Shown here in pieces: positions 29,236 through 40,565 of a stretch of 64,000 nucleotides of DNA; position 1 is the stretch's first letter; each line of letters opens with the position of its first letter. This DNA is from Plasmodium brasilianum (Eukaryota; Apicomplexa; Aconoidasida; Haemosporida; Plasmodiidae): the NCBI RefSeq assembly GCF_023973825.1, contig NC_090123.1:378001-442000 (forward strand), written 5' to 3'. A model generated the notes under the pieces. The model was not told the DNA's origin. It saw only the letters and a program-made list of their open reading frames with translations, and ran no database searches. A program made the translations under genes and the position numbers.

Positions 29236-29904
29236 TTTATATATTTTTTATATATTATATATATCATCATTTATTTTTACATGCATGTTAAGTATATTAT
29301 ATATAAATAATATGTGGTATGCTTTTTTTTCATTTTTTATACTAATATTAATAATATATAGAAAAAAACAAAAAAACAAAAAAAAAAGGTCTGAGATGTA
29401 AACAAAATATTGGGAAATAACAAACAATATAAATAATGAAAAAATGATAAATTATTATTTTTTTTAATTTAATGTATCCTTACATAATACATATAAATAT
29501 ACCATTTTTTCTAATTTTTTTTTACCTGCATTTTCTACTATTTTTATATTAATATAAAGTAAATAGTAAGCTTACGAAGATTTTATTCTGTACTATATAT
29601 GTATACATTAATTTTTAAATTTAGGATGTATATTTTTCCTTTATTTATGTATAATATAATTCCTATTATTTCTGTTATTGTTGTTTTATTTTTTTCTCCT
29701 CTGTTATTTATTATTTGCACGTCTTTTTTTATATTAATGTTATCATAATAATTCTCTAGTAACTTAAGACAAAAAAAGAAAAAAAAGAGGTCTTACATAA
29801 AAACATATTTTCTTATTAGTATAATTTTTGAACTATAATAAAACAAAAAAAAAAAAAAAAAAGGCAAGAAGAAAGAATTGGGGAAAAAAAGGGATACGCA
29901 AGAA

Positions 29905-29944
<40 letters not shown>

Positions 29945-30326
29945 TAATATATATATAAAATAAAATCGCTATTTCTCTATACATAATGTGAAGTAGAATA
30001 CGAATACAATATATATATATATATATATAAAATATACATAATTTTATGTAACTTTAAGGTGCCTTAAAAAAGAGTTTTACAGTAAGTATGGCTATTCGAA
30101 TTCCGCACATAAAATAAATACGTAGTTATTTACAAAATAGCATATATATATATATGTTATTATATAATAAATGTAATAATTAAATATTTCTCTTATTTTT
30201 CTAATTTATGAATAAATATGAATTCTCTTTTTAAGTGGTATTGTGATACATTCAATAATAAAGTTATGGAAGGGATAAAATAATAATTAATAGGGTATGT
30301 AGTAGCTTCGGTAAATATATATTATA

Positions 30327-30372
<46 letters not shown>

Positions 30373-30911
30373 AGTTAAACTATAAAAAATATAATTTTTC
30401 ATGTCCTAAACTTTATTTAATTAATCTCATTATACATCAATTATATAAGTAAAAAAAAGGGTTATCCCGTTAATGTTTTTCTCTGCTTTGTGTAAGAGGT
30501 AAAGTGTAGCGTTAGAAATGCCATAACCACATGTACATGTATACATATATATATACATTAGCAGGTATGTACATGCGCAAACATGTTGAAACTTTTAACA
30601 GTTTTGATTACATGGTAGTGGACTTGCTTCACAGCAATAAAAATTATTCTTTGGATAAAGATTTATAGTGAAAAAATAAGAAAAACGTTCTAATTTTTTT
30701 TAGTTTAGCTTTATGCATGTCTCAGTTGCTAAAATGCAAATGATAAACCACACTTCATTCTATTTGAAAATGTGTTTTAAATTTATGAATCATTCATTTA
30801 ATTAGAGTAATTACGAATTTTTTATAATATTATATATTGATATTGCAGTATACATATGTTAATAATTTCTAGTAATTCTTAGTGAACATGTAGATATATA
30901 TTCCAAATTGT

Positions 30912-30944
<33 letters not shown>

Positions 30945-31100
30945 GTGTCCATGAGTACTTATTAACTCTTATGTTTTTCTGTGCTTTAGTGTAGCCATGA
31001 TACGCTTGTTAACAGTGGCTATTTGCTGAATAATCCATTTCTCTTTTTTTTTTTTTTTTTTTTTTTGCCTGTCCATGTCAGAAAATTTTTTTTAAATTAT
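24594..31100. other. About 6.5-kb gene desert of extreme AT content
   Basis: No frame longer than chance and no exon-like island is visible. Dense poly(A), poly(T) and (TA)n runs occur, for example at 24790, 27110, 27760, 28560, 29210, 29920 and 30010, plus a (TATG)n tract at 30335-30370. It contains the CCCH gene promoter on its left side. The most AT-rich part (about 28.1-29.5 kb) still has scattered G and C about every 10 bases. Confidence 0.6.
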
Positions 31101-32091
31101 ATGAATATGATACAAATAATAATTAGCGATAACGTAATGGTATGCGGAAAAATAATTTTTTTTTAAGCAAAATTAATATATATTGTAATTTGTTATGAAG
31201 GAGTATGCATGTTCATTCCTGCATCCCCTTCTGTAGATTTGTATTTTAAAAAATAGTGTTAATGTCAGATACTATGAAGACGCCTTGAACTTACTAAAAT
31301 TTTTCTCCCATGTTAAAAATAATATGAGCAAACAGATTTTATTAAAAAGAACAGTAAAGCGCCCCATCACAGTTAAGGGCATACTATATATATATATATT
31401 TAATACATTGTTTATTATTTCTTTTCTTTTCCTATCCTTTTTATTTTATTTTTTTTGAGCCATAATGACTCTCTTCCGGTATAATAACCCACAGATGTAA
31501 ATTCGTTACGCTCTTTGTAAAACACAAATTTGTTAGAATGTTTAAAAGGAGGGGATTCCTCTATTTTGTTATGACATATACATATATATACATGCATATA
31601 TCAACCAATGAATGGAAAAATTTGATTCTTATTCCTTGTTTTTCACCCTTTCCTATATTACGAAAAGAGCATTAAAACAAAAAATATACATGCACACGCT
31701 CGCAAAAAAAAAGGTACATATGTACATGCGGTACAAAAAAATAAAAGGAATAAGAACAGTAACAATTCCAATAGCAGTTACAATAACAATAATAATAATA
31801 ATAAATGCAAGCACAATAACAGGAAAAAGTAATATATTAATTCAAATAAAGGGGCGACTGAAGGAGTGGAACAAGCAACATAATATATGTTTTCTAAGCT
31901 CAGTCAGTCAGTGGACGGACTTGGTCAAAACGTGTTAACTTGTTCGCCATATAATATATGAACAAAAATGTACTTTTTGCCAATGTACAATGTAACTTGT
32001 AGTGTCTACAATAAGCTTAATACTATTTAATAGCAGCTGTGTAATAATACAACATTTCATTCATTCGTTAAAAGTACACACGTATGAGTAA
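31101..32091 (+). CDS. Possible multi-exon gene, perhaps an Sm/LSm-like protein (incomplete model)
   Basis: Exon-like segments lie on the plus strand. They are 31101-31139 (MNMIQIIISDNVM, donor GTATGC), 31237-31353 (acceptor CTTCTGTAG; VRYYEDALNLLKFFSHVKN, donor GTAAAG), 31823-31933 (acceptor CAATAACAG; ILIQIKGRLKEWNKQHNI, donor GTTAAC) and 32003-32091 (acceptor ACTTGTAG; ISLILFNSSCVIIQHF, then stop). The third resembles the Sm1 motif (I.IKGRL..W/F...N.) and the fourth a weak Sm2 motif, after an N-terminal helix. Segments 1-2 and 3-4 join in phase. Segments 2 and 3 do not (phase 0 to phase 1), so a piece is missing or a boundary is wrong. A minus-strand frame at 31415-31590 (ERNEFTSVGYYTGRESLWLK) also looks coding and competes with this model. 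Tentative. Confidence 0.35.
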
Positions 32092-32198
32092 AAAGCAGAA
32101 AACACTTCAAACATATAAAATTAATAAAACTCTTGTTCAACTGATTAAGCAGGAAAGAAACTAGGCGTTTAAGCCTTAATGTGTTCGTAAATAGTTAC

Positions 32199-35075
32199 TC
32201 ATGGGGCCCCTCCTTTTGAAGCATCGTTTTCTATCGGTATATTAACGTTTACATTTTTCACCTTGTTCTTCCCTTTAGTATATACCCTCTGATCTGCAGG
32301 ATTAAATCCTCTCTCTGGTGCACCAATAAGGGCCCAAGAAGGTGTTTCTAAACAATAATCAATTGCAGTAAAATCTTTTTTTTCCTTAACAAGGAGATGA
32401 AACTTTTCGTAGTTAATCCAAGTACACCATTTATTATTTATTTTAAAAACTCGTTTTGCTATTAATATACTACAAGAGTGTTTATGCTCACATGTTATTT
32501 CATATATGTCAGATAAAACCTGTTTCGAGTTTATTAAATGAAAAGCGAACTGATATACCTCTTCATGCCAAGGAATATTTTTCATAGTTAACTGATATCC
32601 TTCTGACGACCCACAATAAGTTACTGCCTTAATTTCAATAAAATCAGGAGAACCTAATTCTATCAATTTAGAATAACCTAAAATTTCTTCACCCATCATA
32701 TTATACTCTTTAACAAGGGTAAATCTAAATACTGATCTTTCTTTTCTAGTTTTTAAAATTTTTATGCATGTAATATATCTTTCCCAGTAGTCCTTAAACA
32801 AAGGTCTATCAATATTTCTTAAAGCTTCTTTATTTGGTGCATCTATTGATATATATAGTTGTGTTACTTTATGTAATTTCTTTAACTCCTCTGGAAACTG
32901 AGCATTCGTAACTAGAAATGTTGATATTTTTCTTTTATGTAATTCATCAATTAGTTTATTAATATCTGGATACATTATAGGTTCACCAACTAATGATAAA
33001 GCACAATGTCTTATATTCATACCGTTAGTAAATCTTTCACTTATTACACTTTGAACTCCTTTTAATTCTTTTATCATACCTTGATGTTTCTTGACCGATT
33101 GTTCCACAATACTTTCTGCATTATCTTTATTCCATTTCCATTTTGTGCCAACTGGGTTTTTATGATGCCTCCAACAAAATACACACTTATTTGCACAAGC
33201 TAAGCTTGGAGTTGCTTCCATACATTGATAAGAAATTATACCATAGAAAGTATGTTTATAACATCCTCCTCTTCCTCTTATATGGGATTTAGTCCATCTA
33301 CATAATTTTACTGCACTATGTGATCCTATAATTTTATATCCTTCCTTTGTCAATTTATTTCGCTGATTAATACTTAGCATATCTTTGGGTTCACCTGATA
33401 CCAAGTCTTCCATTTCATCTCCACTGCTGCAATTTGTCATTGCTGTTTTGTTACTAGTACCCACGTCTGTGCTGCTACTATATGAATACTCTTCCCCTTC
33501 CCCATTGGACCTACTTTCCGACGATATGATTCTAGTTGATTGTTCACAATTGTTTGAATCGCACTCATCCTGTTCCCTTATGCCTTTCCGTTTGTTAGCG
33601 GCATGCCCACTATTATTTGCATCGCTAGAACAGCCAATGCCAATGCTACTACCACTATTACAAAGACTTGCATTTCCATTATGGACTTCATTACCCAAAC
33701 TTCCTTCACTGTTCATGCGTTTTTCATCGCAACATATAATGCTTTTGCTTTTTCCACTTCTGCTTTCATTGCCACTGTCAAAGCTGCACGAACACTGTTC
33801 TGTTTTATTATGCAATTTATTTCGTTGTGTTTGGGCTAATGTCTGTGTAAGCATATGTTCTCCTCTATCCACTCCAACTTCTAATTCATTTGCTTCTCTT
33901 TCTTCCATATTTACTTCCATTCTTTTTCCTTTTTTTTTTTTTTTTTTTTTTCTTTTTAGTTTGTCATCCTGTACACCCTCAAGAGCTGGTTTTTGCTTAC
34001 TACTGCAAAAAAAAGAGAAGTAGTACTTTAACGCCATGTATGTTTTATCAATAGAAAGCTGAGCAAGTCTTCCCACTGTAGCATAATTAAAACAGTAGAA
34101 AAAGATTGACAAACTCAGCATTTTGAACAGATTACATTTCCATTCAGAAATGATTTCTTCGTTATCTTCTTGATTACACAATTTAAGTGTTCTGTATAGT
34201 TTGTTAGCTCCTAATGTGGAAAGAAGTCTGTCACAAGTACTAATAGGAGCACAAAAGTAATTAGTTCCATACTGTTTATTCCCAAACCCGATAGAGCTAT
34301 AAAAAATATTTTTCATTAAATTATTTTCTATTTTATTATCTTTAAGTAGGTCTTTTAAGTGTTCCTCTAATTTATAACAATTTTTTGGAAAAGATCCATA
34401 ATTAGATGTACTTACAAATAATAATAAAATATTTAAATCATAATATTCTAAATTATCAAAAAAAGAATAATGATCAAACTCGTTTCCATCTATAAAATCA
34501 ATGTGAACTGTGCTAATACTTGTCTTAATGTAACAGTCTACGTAATTGGAAAAAACCGTGTCTGATGATGTTTTCACGTTTCGCCCAAATGCGTCCAACA
34601 GATCGTTATTCAGTTCGCTGAGCTGTTTGTCGTTATGCATTCTGTTCTGTTCATTATTCACCACATTCACCACATTCACCACATTCCGCACATTCCGCTC
34701 AGACCCCTCATCTGTTGTTTCCTTTCGCTTTATTAATAAACCTTTCCCTTCGTTTTTCCTAAGAAGCACTTTTTTCCTTTCCCTTAAGTACGATCTGAAG
34801 TACTCCAGGAGTTCAACCTCCAATTCATTCGTTTCATTCCTTGTGATATTTTCATTTTCACAAGTTATTCTCTTTATTTCTTTACAAAATGTAATTATAT
34901 TTTTAAAAAATTCTATTAATTCGTTTAAAAATTCTTTAGCCCGCTTGTAGCTATTTAAGCTTTCGGAACCGTAAATTATCTTGACATTTATTTTTGCTTT
35001 TTTCTCATTTGAATAAATTTCGAATATGGTTTTTAAAAGCGCACTATGGTCGGACTTCCCCCCTAGCATTATCAT
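32199..35075 (-). CDS. TYW1: tRNA wybutosine-synthesising protein TYW1 (flavodoxin + radical SAM), 958 aa
   Basis: Makes the tricyclic base imG-14 (4-demethylwyosine) at G37 of tRNA-Phe from N1-methylguanosine and pyruvate, at the ER/cytosol. The N-terminal flavodoxin-like domain (~30-330) has IIYGSESLNSYKRAKEF and VSTSNYGSFPKN loops and a GFGNKQYGTNYF segment. A low-complexity insert (~375-600) interrupts the usual linker. The radical SAM domain carries the cluster motif CANKCVFCW (CX3CX2C, ~628), then TKWKW, LVGEPIMYP and a C-terminal WCTWINYEKF...YCLETPSWALIGAPERGF stretch typical of TYW1. Single exon. The poly-Lys KKKKKKKGK and the Ser/Asn tract are parasite-specific. Family identification is firm. 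Confidence 0.95.
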   Translation of the reverse strand: MIMLGGKSDHSALLKTIFEIYSNEKKAKINVKIIYGSESLNSYKRAKEFLNELIEFFKNIITFCKEIKRITCENENITRNETNELEVELLEYFRSYLRERKKVLLRKNEGKGLLIKRKETTDEGSERNVRNVVNVVNVVNNEQNRMHNDKQLSELNNDLLDAFGRNVKTSSDTVFSNYVDCYIKTSISTVHIDFIDGNEFDHYSFFDNLEYYDLNILLLFVSTSNYGSFPKNCYKLEEHLKDLLKDNKIENNLMKNIFYSSIGFGNKQYGTNYFCAPISTCDRLLSTLGANKLYRTLKLCNQEDNEEIISEWKCNLFKMLSLSIFFYCFNYATVGRLAQLSIDKTYMALKYYFSFFCSSKQKPALEGVQDDKLKRKKKKKKKGKRMEVNMEEREANELEVGVDRGEHMLTQTLAQTQRNKLHNKTEQCSCSFDSGNESRSGKSKSIICCDEKRMNSEGSLGNEVHNGNASLCNSGSSIGIGCSSDANNSGHAANKRKGIREQDECDSNNCEQSTRIISSESRSNGEGEEYSYSSSTDVGTSNKTAMTNCSSGDEMEDLVSGEPKDMLSINQRNKLTKEGYKIIGSHSAVKLCRWTKSHIRGRGGCYKHTFYGIISYQCMEATPSLACANKCVFCWRHHKNPVGTKWKWNKDNAESIVEQSVKKHQGMIKELKGVQSVISERFTNGMNIRHCALSLVGEPIMYPDINKLIDELHKRKISTFLVTNAQFPEELKKLHKVTQLYISIDAPNKEALRNIDRPLFKDYWERYITCIKILKTRKERSVFRFTLVKEYNMMGEEILGYSKLIELGSPDFIEIKAVTYCGSSEGYQLTMKNIPWHEEVYQFAFHLINSKQVLSDIYEITCEHKHSCSILIAKRVFKINNKWCTWINYEKFHLLVKEKKDFTAIDYCLETPSWALIGAPERGFNPADQRVYTKGKNKVKNVNVNIPIENDASKGGAP

Positions 35076-35514
35076 ATTGTATTATTTTATATTATATTTT
35101 TTTTATTTTACCCTTATTATTTTTTTAGTTATTTATTTGTTAATTTTATTTTATTAACTTATTCACTTATATATTTGATTGTACATTTTATAGTGTATTT
35201 TATGCTGTATTTTATGGTGTATACTGTTGTACATTTTATTGTACATTTTATTGTACACTTTATTGTACATATCACTGAACATTTTATCGCATATTGTTTT
35301 ATTTCTTTTTATTTATCTTTTCCACTTCTTCGTACCTGCCATGTTGTGCTTCCCCTTTTGTTCTACCTCCGGATGTTCTCTTATTTGCTACTCCTTAAAA
35401 TACCCAACGACTTCAGCAACATGGAAGCAACAGAGATTTAGTAAACTCTTGTTATAAAAATTATGTGTAAGGTGCCTATATATACGTAATTACTTAATAT
35501 CACCGCAAGGTACG

Positions 35515-35660
35515 TAAGTATGTATATATTTATGTATGTATTTATGTATGTATTTATGTATGTATTTATGTATGTATTTATGTATGTATTTATGTATGTA
35601 TTTATGTATGTATTTATGTATGTATTTATGTATGTATTTATGTATGTATTTATATATGTA
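35515..35660. repeat. 12-bp minisatellite (tatttatgtatg)n
   Basis: Eleven to twelve almost identical units. Confidence 0.95.
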
Positions 35661-35997
35661 ATTATATATCTATATATTTATGTATATATTCACGTATGTA
35701 TTTATTTATGTATTTATGTATATTTTGTTTACGTTTGTTTATATGTATGAATATATATATGATCAATTAACCAATTCTTCCCCCTCTCATTATTTTATTC
35801 AATATTAAAAATACATATAATGATTACATAACATACTATATTTGAATTACAAAATGTTTTATTCTAAGCATACCTTAGGATTTTATCGCTTGATGATTTT
35901 ATTATTACGTTTATTACGTTTATTATTATTATTATTATTTATTTTCTTCTCACAGAACAGCTGTCATAATTAATGAGAAGAGCGGATATGTCGACAT

Positions 35998-36360
35998 ATA
36001 TATATAAGCGTATAAGAACATATATATATAAGCGTATAAGAACATATATATATAAGCGTATAAGAACATATATATATAAGCGTATAAGAACATATATGTA
36101 TATGCGTATAAGAACATATATGTATATGCGTATAAGAACATATATATATAAGCGTATAAGAACATATATGTATATGCGTATAAGAACATATATGTATAAG
36201 CGTATAAGAACGTATATGTATATGCGTATAAGAACATATATATATAAGCGTATAAGAACATATATGTATAAGCGTATAAGAACGTATATGTATATGCGTA
36301 TAAGAACATATATATATAAGCGTATAAGAACATATATGTATATGCGTATAAGAACATATA
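35998..36360. repeat. 24-bp minisatellite, about 15 copies
   Basis: The unit is gcgtataagaacatatat plus six bases that are either atataa or gtatat. The two unit types alternate irregularly, and two copies carry acgtat. All frames stay open because 24 is divisible by 3, which produces the ORFs seen on both strands. Confidence 0.95.
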
Positions 36361-36944
36361 CAAAAATCATACATTCATTTAGCAATTACGAGGTAAATCC
36401 AAACATATCATTTTGAAAAAAAAAAAAAAAAAAAAATGGATATGTTGTGTCATAAAGTGAAACAAAAAGGAAGAGGAAAAAATTGAAGTTTCACAAACTG
36501 CAAAAGTCAGAAAAAAAAAAAAAATAAAATAAAAACAAAATAAATTAAAATAGAATATTTAAAAATAGAACAAATTAAAATAACGTAGAACAAGTTAAAA
36601 TATAATAAATTAAAATATTAATAAAAGAAAAAAAGAGGATGATACGGTTGAAAATATCAGAAAATTAGGACCATCTTAAAACGTATGTGAATGACCAACT
36701 CTACTTGCAGGTTGACACACGAGTTAACTTGTCGCATACGTAAAGGAAAATTGCAAGAACAACTCAAAGATGATATATGCTTATACGTGATATAATAAAT
36801 AATTATCTTCCAGTTTTAGTAGAATAATTAAAAAGGAATACTGCACATGCTGAGGAACTCCAATAAATATTAGTCTTTAAGTAGTCTTCACAACTCCGCT
36901 GCGTTCTTCTTCTTTTTTTATTCGTTTTATAATAAAAAAGATGG

Positions 36945-37322
36945 TTAATAATGTACAAAGCATTCAAATTTCTTCGTTTCCAAGGTGCGCGGAGGGAATG
37001 CTGAATTTATGCGTTTTGGTTTAGCATTTGTTAATCATGCTCTAATTGTTCATGGGTACATACCAACGTTCTCATCTTTCCTTATTAAAATACTCTATAC
37101 ATACATTTTTACACCATTGCTGATACATATACCCATATATCTCTATACAAAATTGTAATTACATTAGATGAAGCAAACAACCTGAGCATTTACCCCCATA
37201 GGCCATTCTATGTACATGCTTTTTTTCGAATTATGTATTTTGATGAATTCTCTATTTCTACAGGAGACACAATTGTTGACTACCTTTTCTTTCCTTTTTA
37301 ATTTTTTTAGGTACGTTTCCAT
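36945..37322 (-). CDS. Small three-exon gene (71 aa) with a CxxC motif, unknown function
   Basis: Reconstructed by eye. Exon 1 is 37322-37194 (METYLKKLKRKEKVVNNCVS... to ...IEWPMG; donor GTAAAT). Exon 2 is 37094-37064 (SILIRKDENV; acceptor ATGTATAG, donor GTATGT). Exon 3 is 37000-36945 (AFPPRTLETKKFECFVHY then TAA; acceptor AAATTCAG). Phases 0 and 1 match at both joints, and the introns are 99 and 63 bp, typical of Plasmodium. The protein is basic at the N-terminus, with a CVSC (CxxC) motif at ~18-21 and another Cys near the C-terminus. No signal peptide or membrane span is seen. The exons are distinctly less AT-rich than the introns. I do not recognise the family. It may be mitochondrial or ribosome-related, but this is a guess. 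Confidence 0.55.
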
Positions 37323-37369
37323 TTTTGTTTTCCCTTTTGCATATCTTTCTTTATTTCTTATTATTATAA

Positions 37370-37408
<39 letters not shown>

Positions 37409-37672
37409 AAATCTGTTTGCATATTCGTAGTTTTCTTCCCGTTGTATATCAAAAAAACTGTCCATATTGTTTTCTTCCTAATCTGTATAATAGGGGAAAT
37501 CATTGCCACTCGGATGTAATAGAAGATTTTTTATGGATTAGTTATTAATCTTGTTTAGATTTCCTTTATTCTTTTTTGAATATAGTAGATAATCAAGCAT
37601 TCTACCTTACAATGGATATACTAAATAACCCCAATCTATATCTGAAGAAATGACTAATTCACATTTGTCATT

Positions 37673-38562
37673 TTACAAATAATAATTTTTACTTTCAATA
37701 CATATGTATAAATCGTTTTTTTGAAAATATTGAAATTCGCAATTCTTGAAGGAACATATATGTAAATTGTTTTTATCACATGTAAGTTTGTCCCTTGTTA
37801 ATTGTATCTTCCTTCTTAAAATGTTTAAATTTACTTGGTCAATCCATACTTTTTCTAAAATTTCATTTTTACTGTTCCATTTCTCACTTAAGCATGGTCT
37901 GCACGCCAATTGTTCATTGAGATTGTAAAAACTTCTACATATAGCATGTGCATATGAATCCCCATAATTTGGAGCTTTCACAGTAGTAATATTTCATCCT
38001 TTGGTATTCACACTGGACAAACTATACTGGACATGCTGGCCATCATAATGGCAATGGGAAGAACAACCGGATGAGCAACCAGAAGAGCAACATCAATAGT
38101 AAACATTACAGTTGCGGCTTCCCTTACAAGTGAGGTTATATTCTGTACCTGTGTGTCTGCATCTAGTGATAGTACCAGTTCCTCCGCTTCTCATTGTGCT
38201 ACAAGTACTCCTATACAAATCAGTAATATTAAAGCGGAATACGGATCTATCTTCTGCTAATGCAAGTAATGAGGCTTCCATATCTAAAAATTGCTCTTGT
38301 GCAGACTTGGGAAAATACACTTATTTTTTTTTTTTTTTTTCCTTTCCATGTATCTTATATAAAACAATACCTTAAAAGGATCATTCTTCTTTCTATCAAT
38401 AGTATCATCAAAGTATTCATATTTGTAAAGGTCTTTCCATAAGACATTATAATTTGAAGCACACACAAATTCTTTATTTATTAAACATTTATTTGTCAAA
38501 ACATCCTTACATGTTAAGAATTTTAATATTTCTTTTATTACACCTGATGAAAAATCGTTCAT
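37673..38562 (-). CDS. F-box protein, three exons (about 223 aa)
   Basis: Likely substrate adaptor of an SCF-type ubiquitin ligase. Exon 1 (38562-38371) encodes the F-box: IKEILKFLTCKDVLTNKCLI then NYNVLWKDLYKYEYF. The donor GTATTG and acceptor TTTCCCAAG flank a 65-bp intron containing a poly(A) run. Exon 2 is 38305-38128 (SAQEQFLDMEASLLALAEDR...YNLT), with donor GTAAGG. Exon 3 is 37974-37673 (SPNYGDSYAHAICRSFYNL to the stop). Exon 3 has paired Cys/His (CRPC; HICSFKNC; YICIES) that look like a small zinc-binding fold. Intron 2 (153 bp) is a multiple of 3, unusually GC-rich, and in the exon frame contains two TGA codons within an otherwise open Cys/Ser/Gly-rich stretch. Its acceptor, GTGAAAG, is poor. 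F-box call: good. Exon 2/3 joint: uncertain. Confidence 0.7.
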
Positions 38563-38687
38563 TTATTTGCAAAGAGGAAAAAAAGACTACTGGATATTAT
38601 AAGGCACATATGTGAGTTAATGCCAATGTACTTTGTAGTAAGGCCGAGCACAAAAGTGTGTGATATATATATGTACTTACATATGTG

Positions 38688-38960
38688 TGTATGTATTTAC
38701 ATGTGTATGTATGTATTTACATGTGTATGTATGTACTTACATGTGTATGTATGTACTTACATGTGGGTGTATGTATTTACATGTGTATGTATGTATTTAC
38801 ATGTGTATGTATGTATTTACATGTGTATGTATGTACTTACATGTATGTGTATGTATTTACATGTGTATGTATGTATTTACATGTGTATGTATGTACTTAC
38901 ATGTATGTGTATGTATTTACATGTGTATGTATGTATTTACATGTGTAAGTATGTACATGT
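38688..38960. repeat. 20-bp minisatellite, about 13 copies
   Basis: The unit is atgtgtatgtatgtatttac with c for t at one site, and atgtatgtgtatgtatttac variants recurring every third copy. This gives a 60-bp higher-order period. ORFs here (Tyr/Val/Cys-rich) are repeat artefacts. Confidence 0.95.
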
Positions 38961-39448
38961 ACTTGTCCCTAAGTGTGATTACAATTATTCATATATTTTT
39001 ATTTATGTATGCCCAAAAATATTTAGGAACACATTCTCTTGGGAAAGCCAACTTTGCCGTTCATAAGCCTATATGTACAAACTTAGATATACAATATATT
39101 TGTTTGCCTCATTTATGTTAAATAAACTCTTACTTATGTGAAAGGAAAAAACATTTCACTGTGCAAATATTCTGATATAATTTTATGTTGTACTGTATTA
39201 TATTGTATCATGTGATGTGTCATATCAAATTTTATCCTTTTCTACGCTTATTGTGAACTTTACCTTAAATTGCTAAGTATTTAGCATTTTTTAAGAAAAA
39301 ACATTCAAATGTATCAAACAAAAAAAAAAAAAAAATTTTAAATAACATTAATAATAACATTAATAATAACATTAATAATAACATTAATAATAACATTAAT
39401 AATAACAGTAACAGTAACAGTAATGTTAACATTTCAAGCCAATCGTTT

Positions 39449-39522
39449 ACAAAAAATTGCTGTAAATTTTCATGTATTCCCCCTTCTCTTGGCACTTCAA
39501 CTGTTTGTGTGTACTTCCTAAA
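39449..39522 (-). CDS. Possible isolated exon
   Basis: On the minus strand a pyrimidine tract ending CTTTTTTAG precedes a frame reading KYTQTVEVPREGGIHENLQQ, which ends before GTAAAC. Composition is exon-like (about 40% GC). I could not find partner exons. The long minus frame around it continues into a Leu/Met repeat made by the aataataacatt array. Confidence 0.22.
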
Positions 39523-40565
39523 AAAGTGGAAGGCGTTACACTCAACAGTTACAGCTATAGTTACAGTTACAGAGGTCGTTATTTCTCTTTTATTTTTATT
39601 AAAATAAACAATGAGCAATTATATTTAAGAGCTTTCCTTAAAAAGATTTATTTTTAGCTATCATATATGACATCAGGACAAAGGATAACATAAAAATAAT
39701 AATTTTCAAATATTCTTTCGAAAGTTTCAATAAGAGAAATTTACACAAGAGTGTATTTTCATAACAACCGCTTGTTATTTATAAATTTGTTCATTCATTA
39801 CAAAATTGCTAGCGGTAAAGTAGTGTACTTAAATATGCATATAAAATTGCACAAACATACGCACACATACGCAAACGCATACATTAGTACGTAAGCATGT
39901 GCTATACTTCCGTATTCTCGTTACAGCATAGTTTCATTCTTATGGAAAATTTTTTTCCCTTCCAAAAGCGCTTTTTATCATTGTTGCACCGGTGGTTAAC
40001 TTACACATACTTTTTTAACCTACATGGGCTCATGTGTTAATAATATTCCATTTATTCTTTATTTATTTGATATATCACTGTTTTTCCTTTTCCTTTTCCA
40101 AATTTTCACACACTATAGTAACTTGTGTGCCTATTCACAAAACGCTGCAGTGTTTTCTGCATTTTTGAACATGGGGAAATGGAAAAATGATAAAAAAGAT
40201 TAGTTAAAACAGTTAATAATAAAAAAGACGGTACGAAATATAAGTTTTAACACTATTCGTTGTTCTCAATGGTATAAAAATTATTCCTAGTAACAATTAC
40301 ATCTCCACTTTTGATTTACTGAGAAATGAAACAACCTTTTTTATATATGTAAAAAAAAAAAAATTTTTCTTTTTTTTTTTTCTAGCTATTTTGATAGGAT
40401 AAGAATAAAATAGTTACCTTACATAAAAGATAAAAACTTTGCCGAGTGTTAAAACAACAAATAATTATATATTTGTATAAATATATGTGTATTTTTCGGA
40501 GGAACCAAACACGAAAAAAGGGAAAAAAAAAAAAGATAAAAAGGAAAAATGGAAAAGGTTAAAAA

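Larger units (their letters stand above)
35076..36944. other. TYW1 upstream region with two minisatellites
   Basis: No gene is seen. A repetitive gtacattttattgt stretch lies at 35180-35280. The 12-bp array at 35515-35660 and the 24-bp array at 35998-36360 follow. The rest is AT-rich with poly(A) at 36415 and 36510. It is likely the TYW1 promoter and the 3' flank of the small gene at 36945. Confidence 0.6.

Noticed and set aside
28100..29500. Possible centromere in the most AT-rich stretch
   Set aside because: Plasmodium centromeres are 2-4 kb above about 97% AT with a tandem core. This stretch still has scattered G/C about every ten bases and no single tandem core.
35939..36416. Four overlapping ORFs of 134-148 aa on both strands
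   Set aside because: Artefacts of the 24-bp minisatellite.
38620..39121. Cys/Tyr/Val-rich 150-aa ORFs
   Set aside because: Artefacts of the 20-bp minisatellite; composition follows the repeat exactly.
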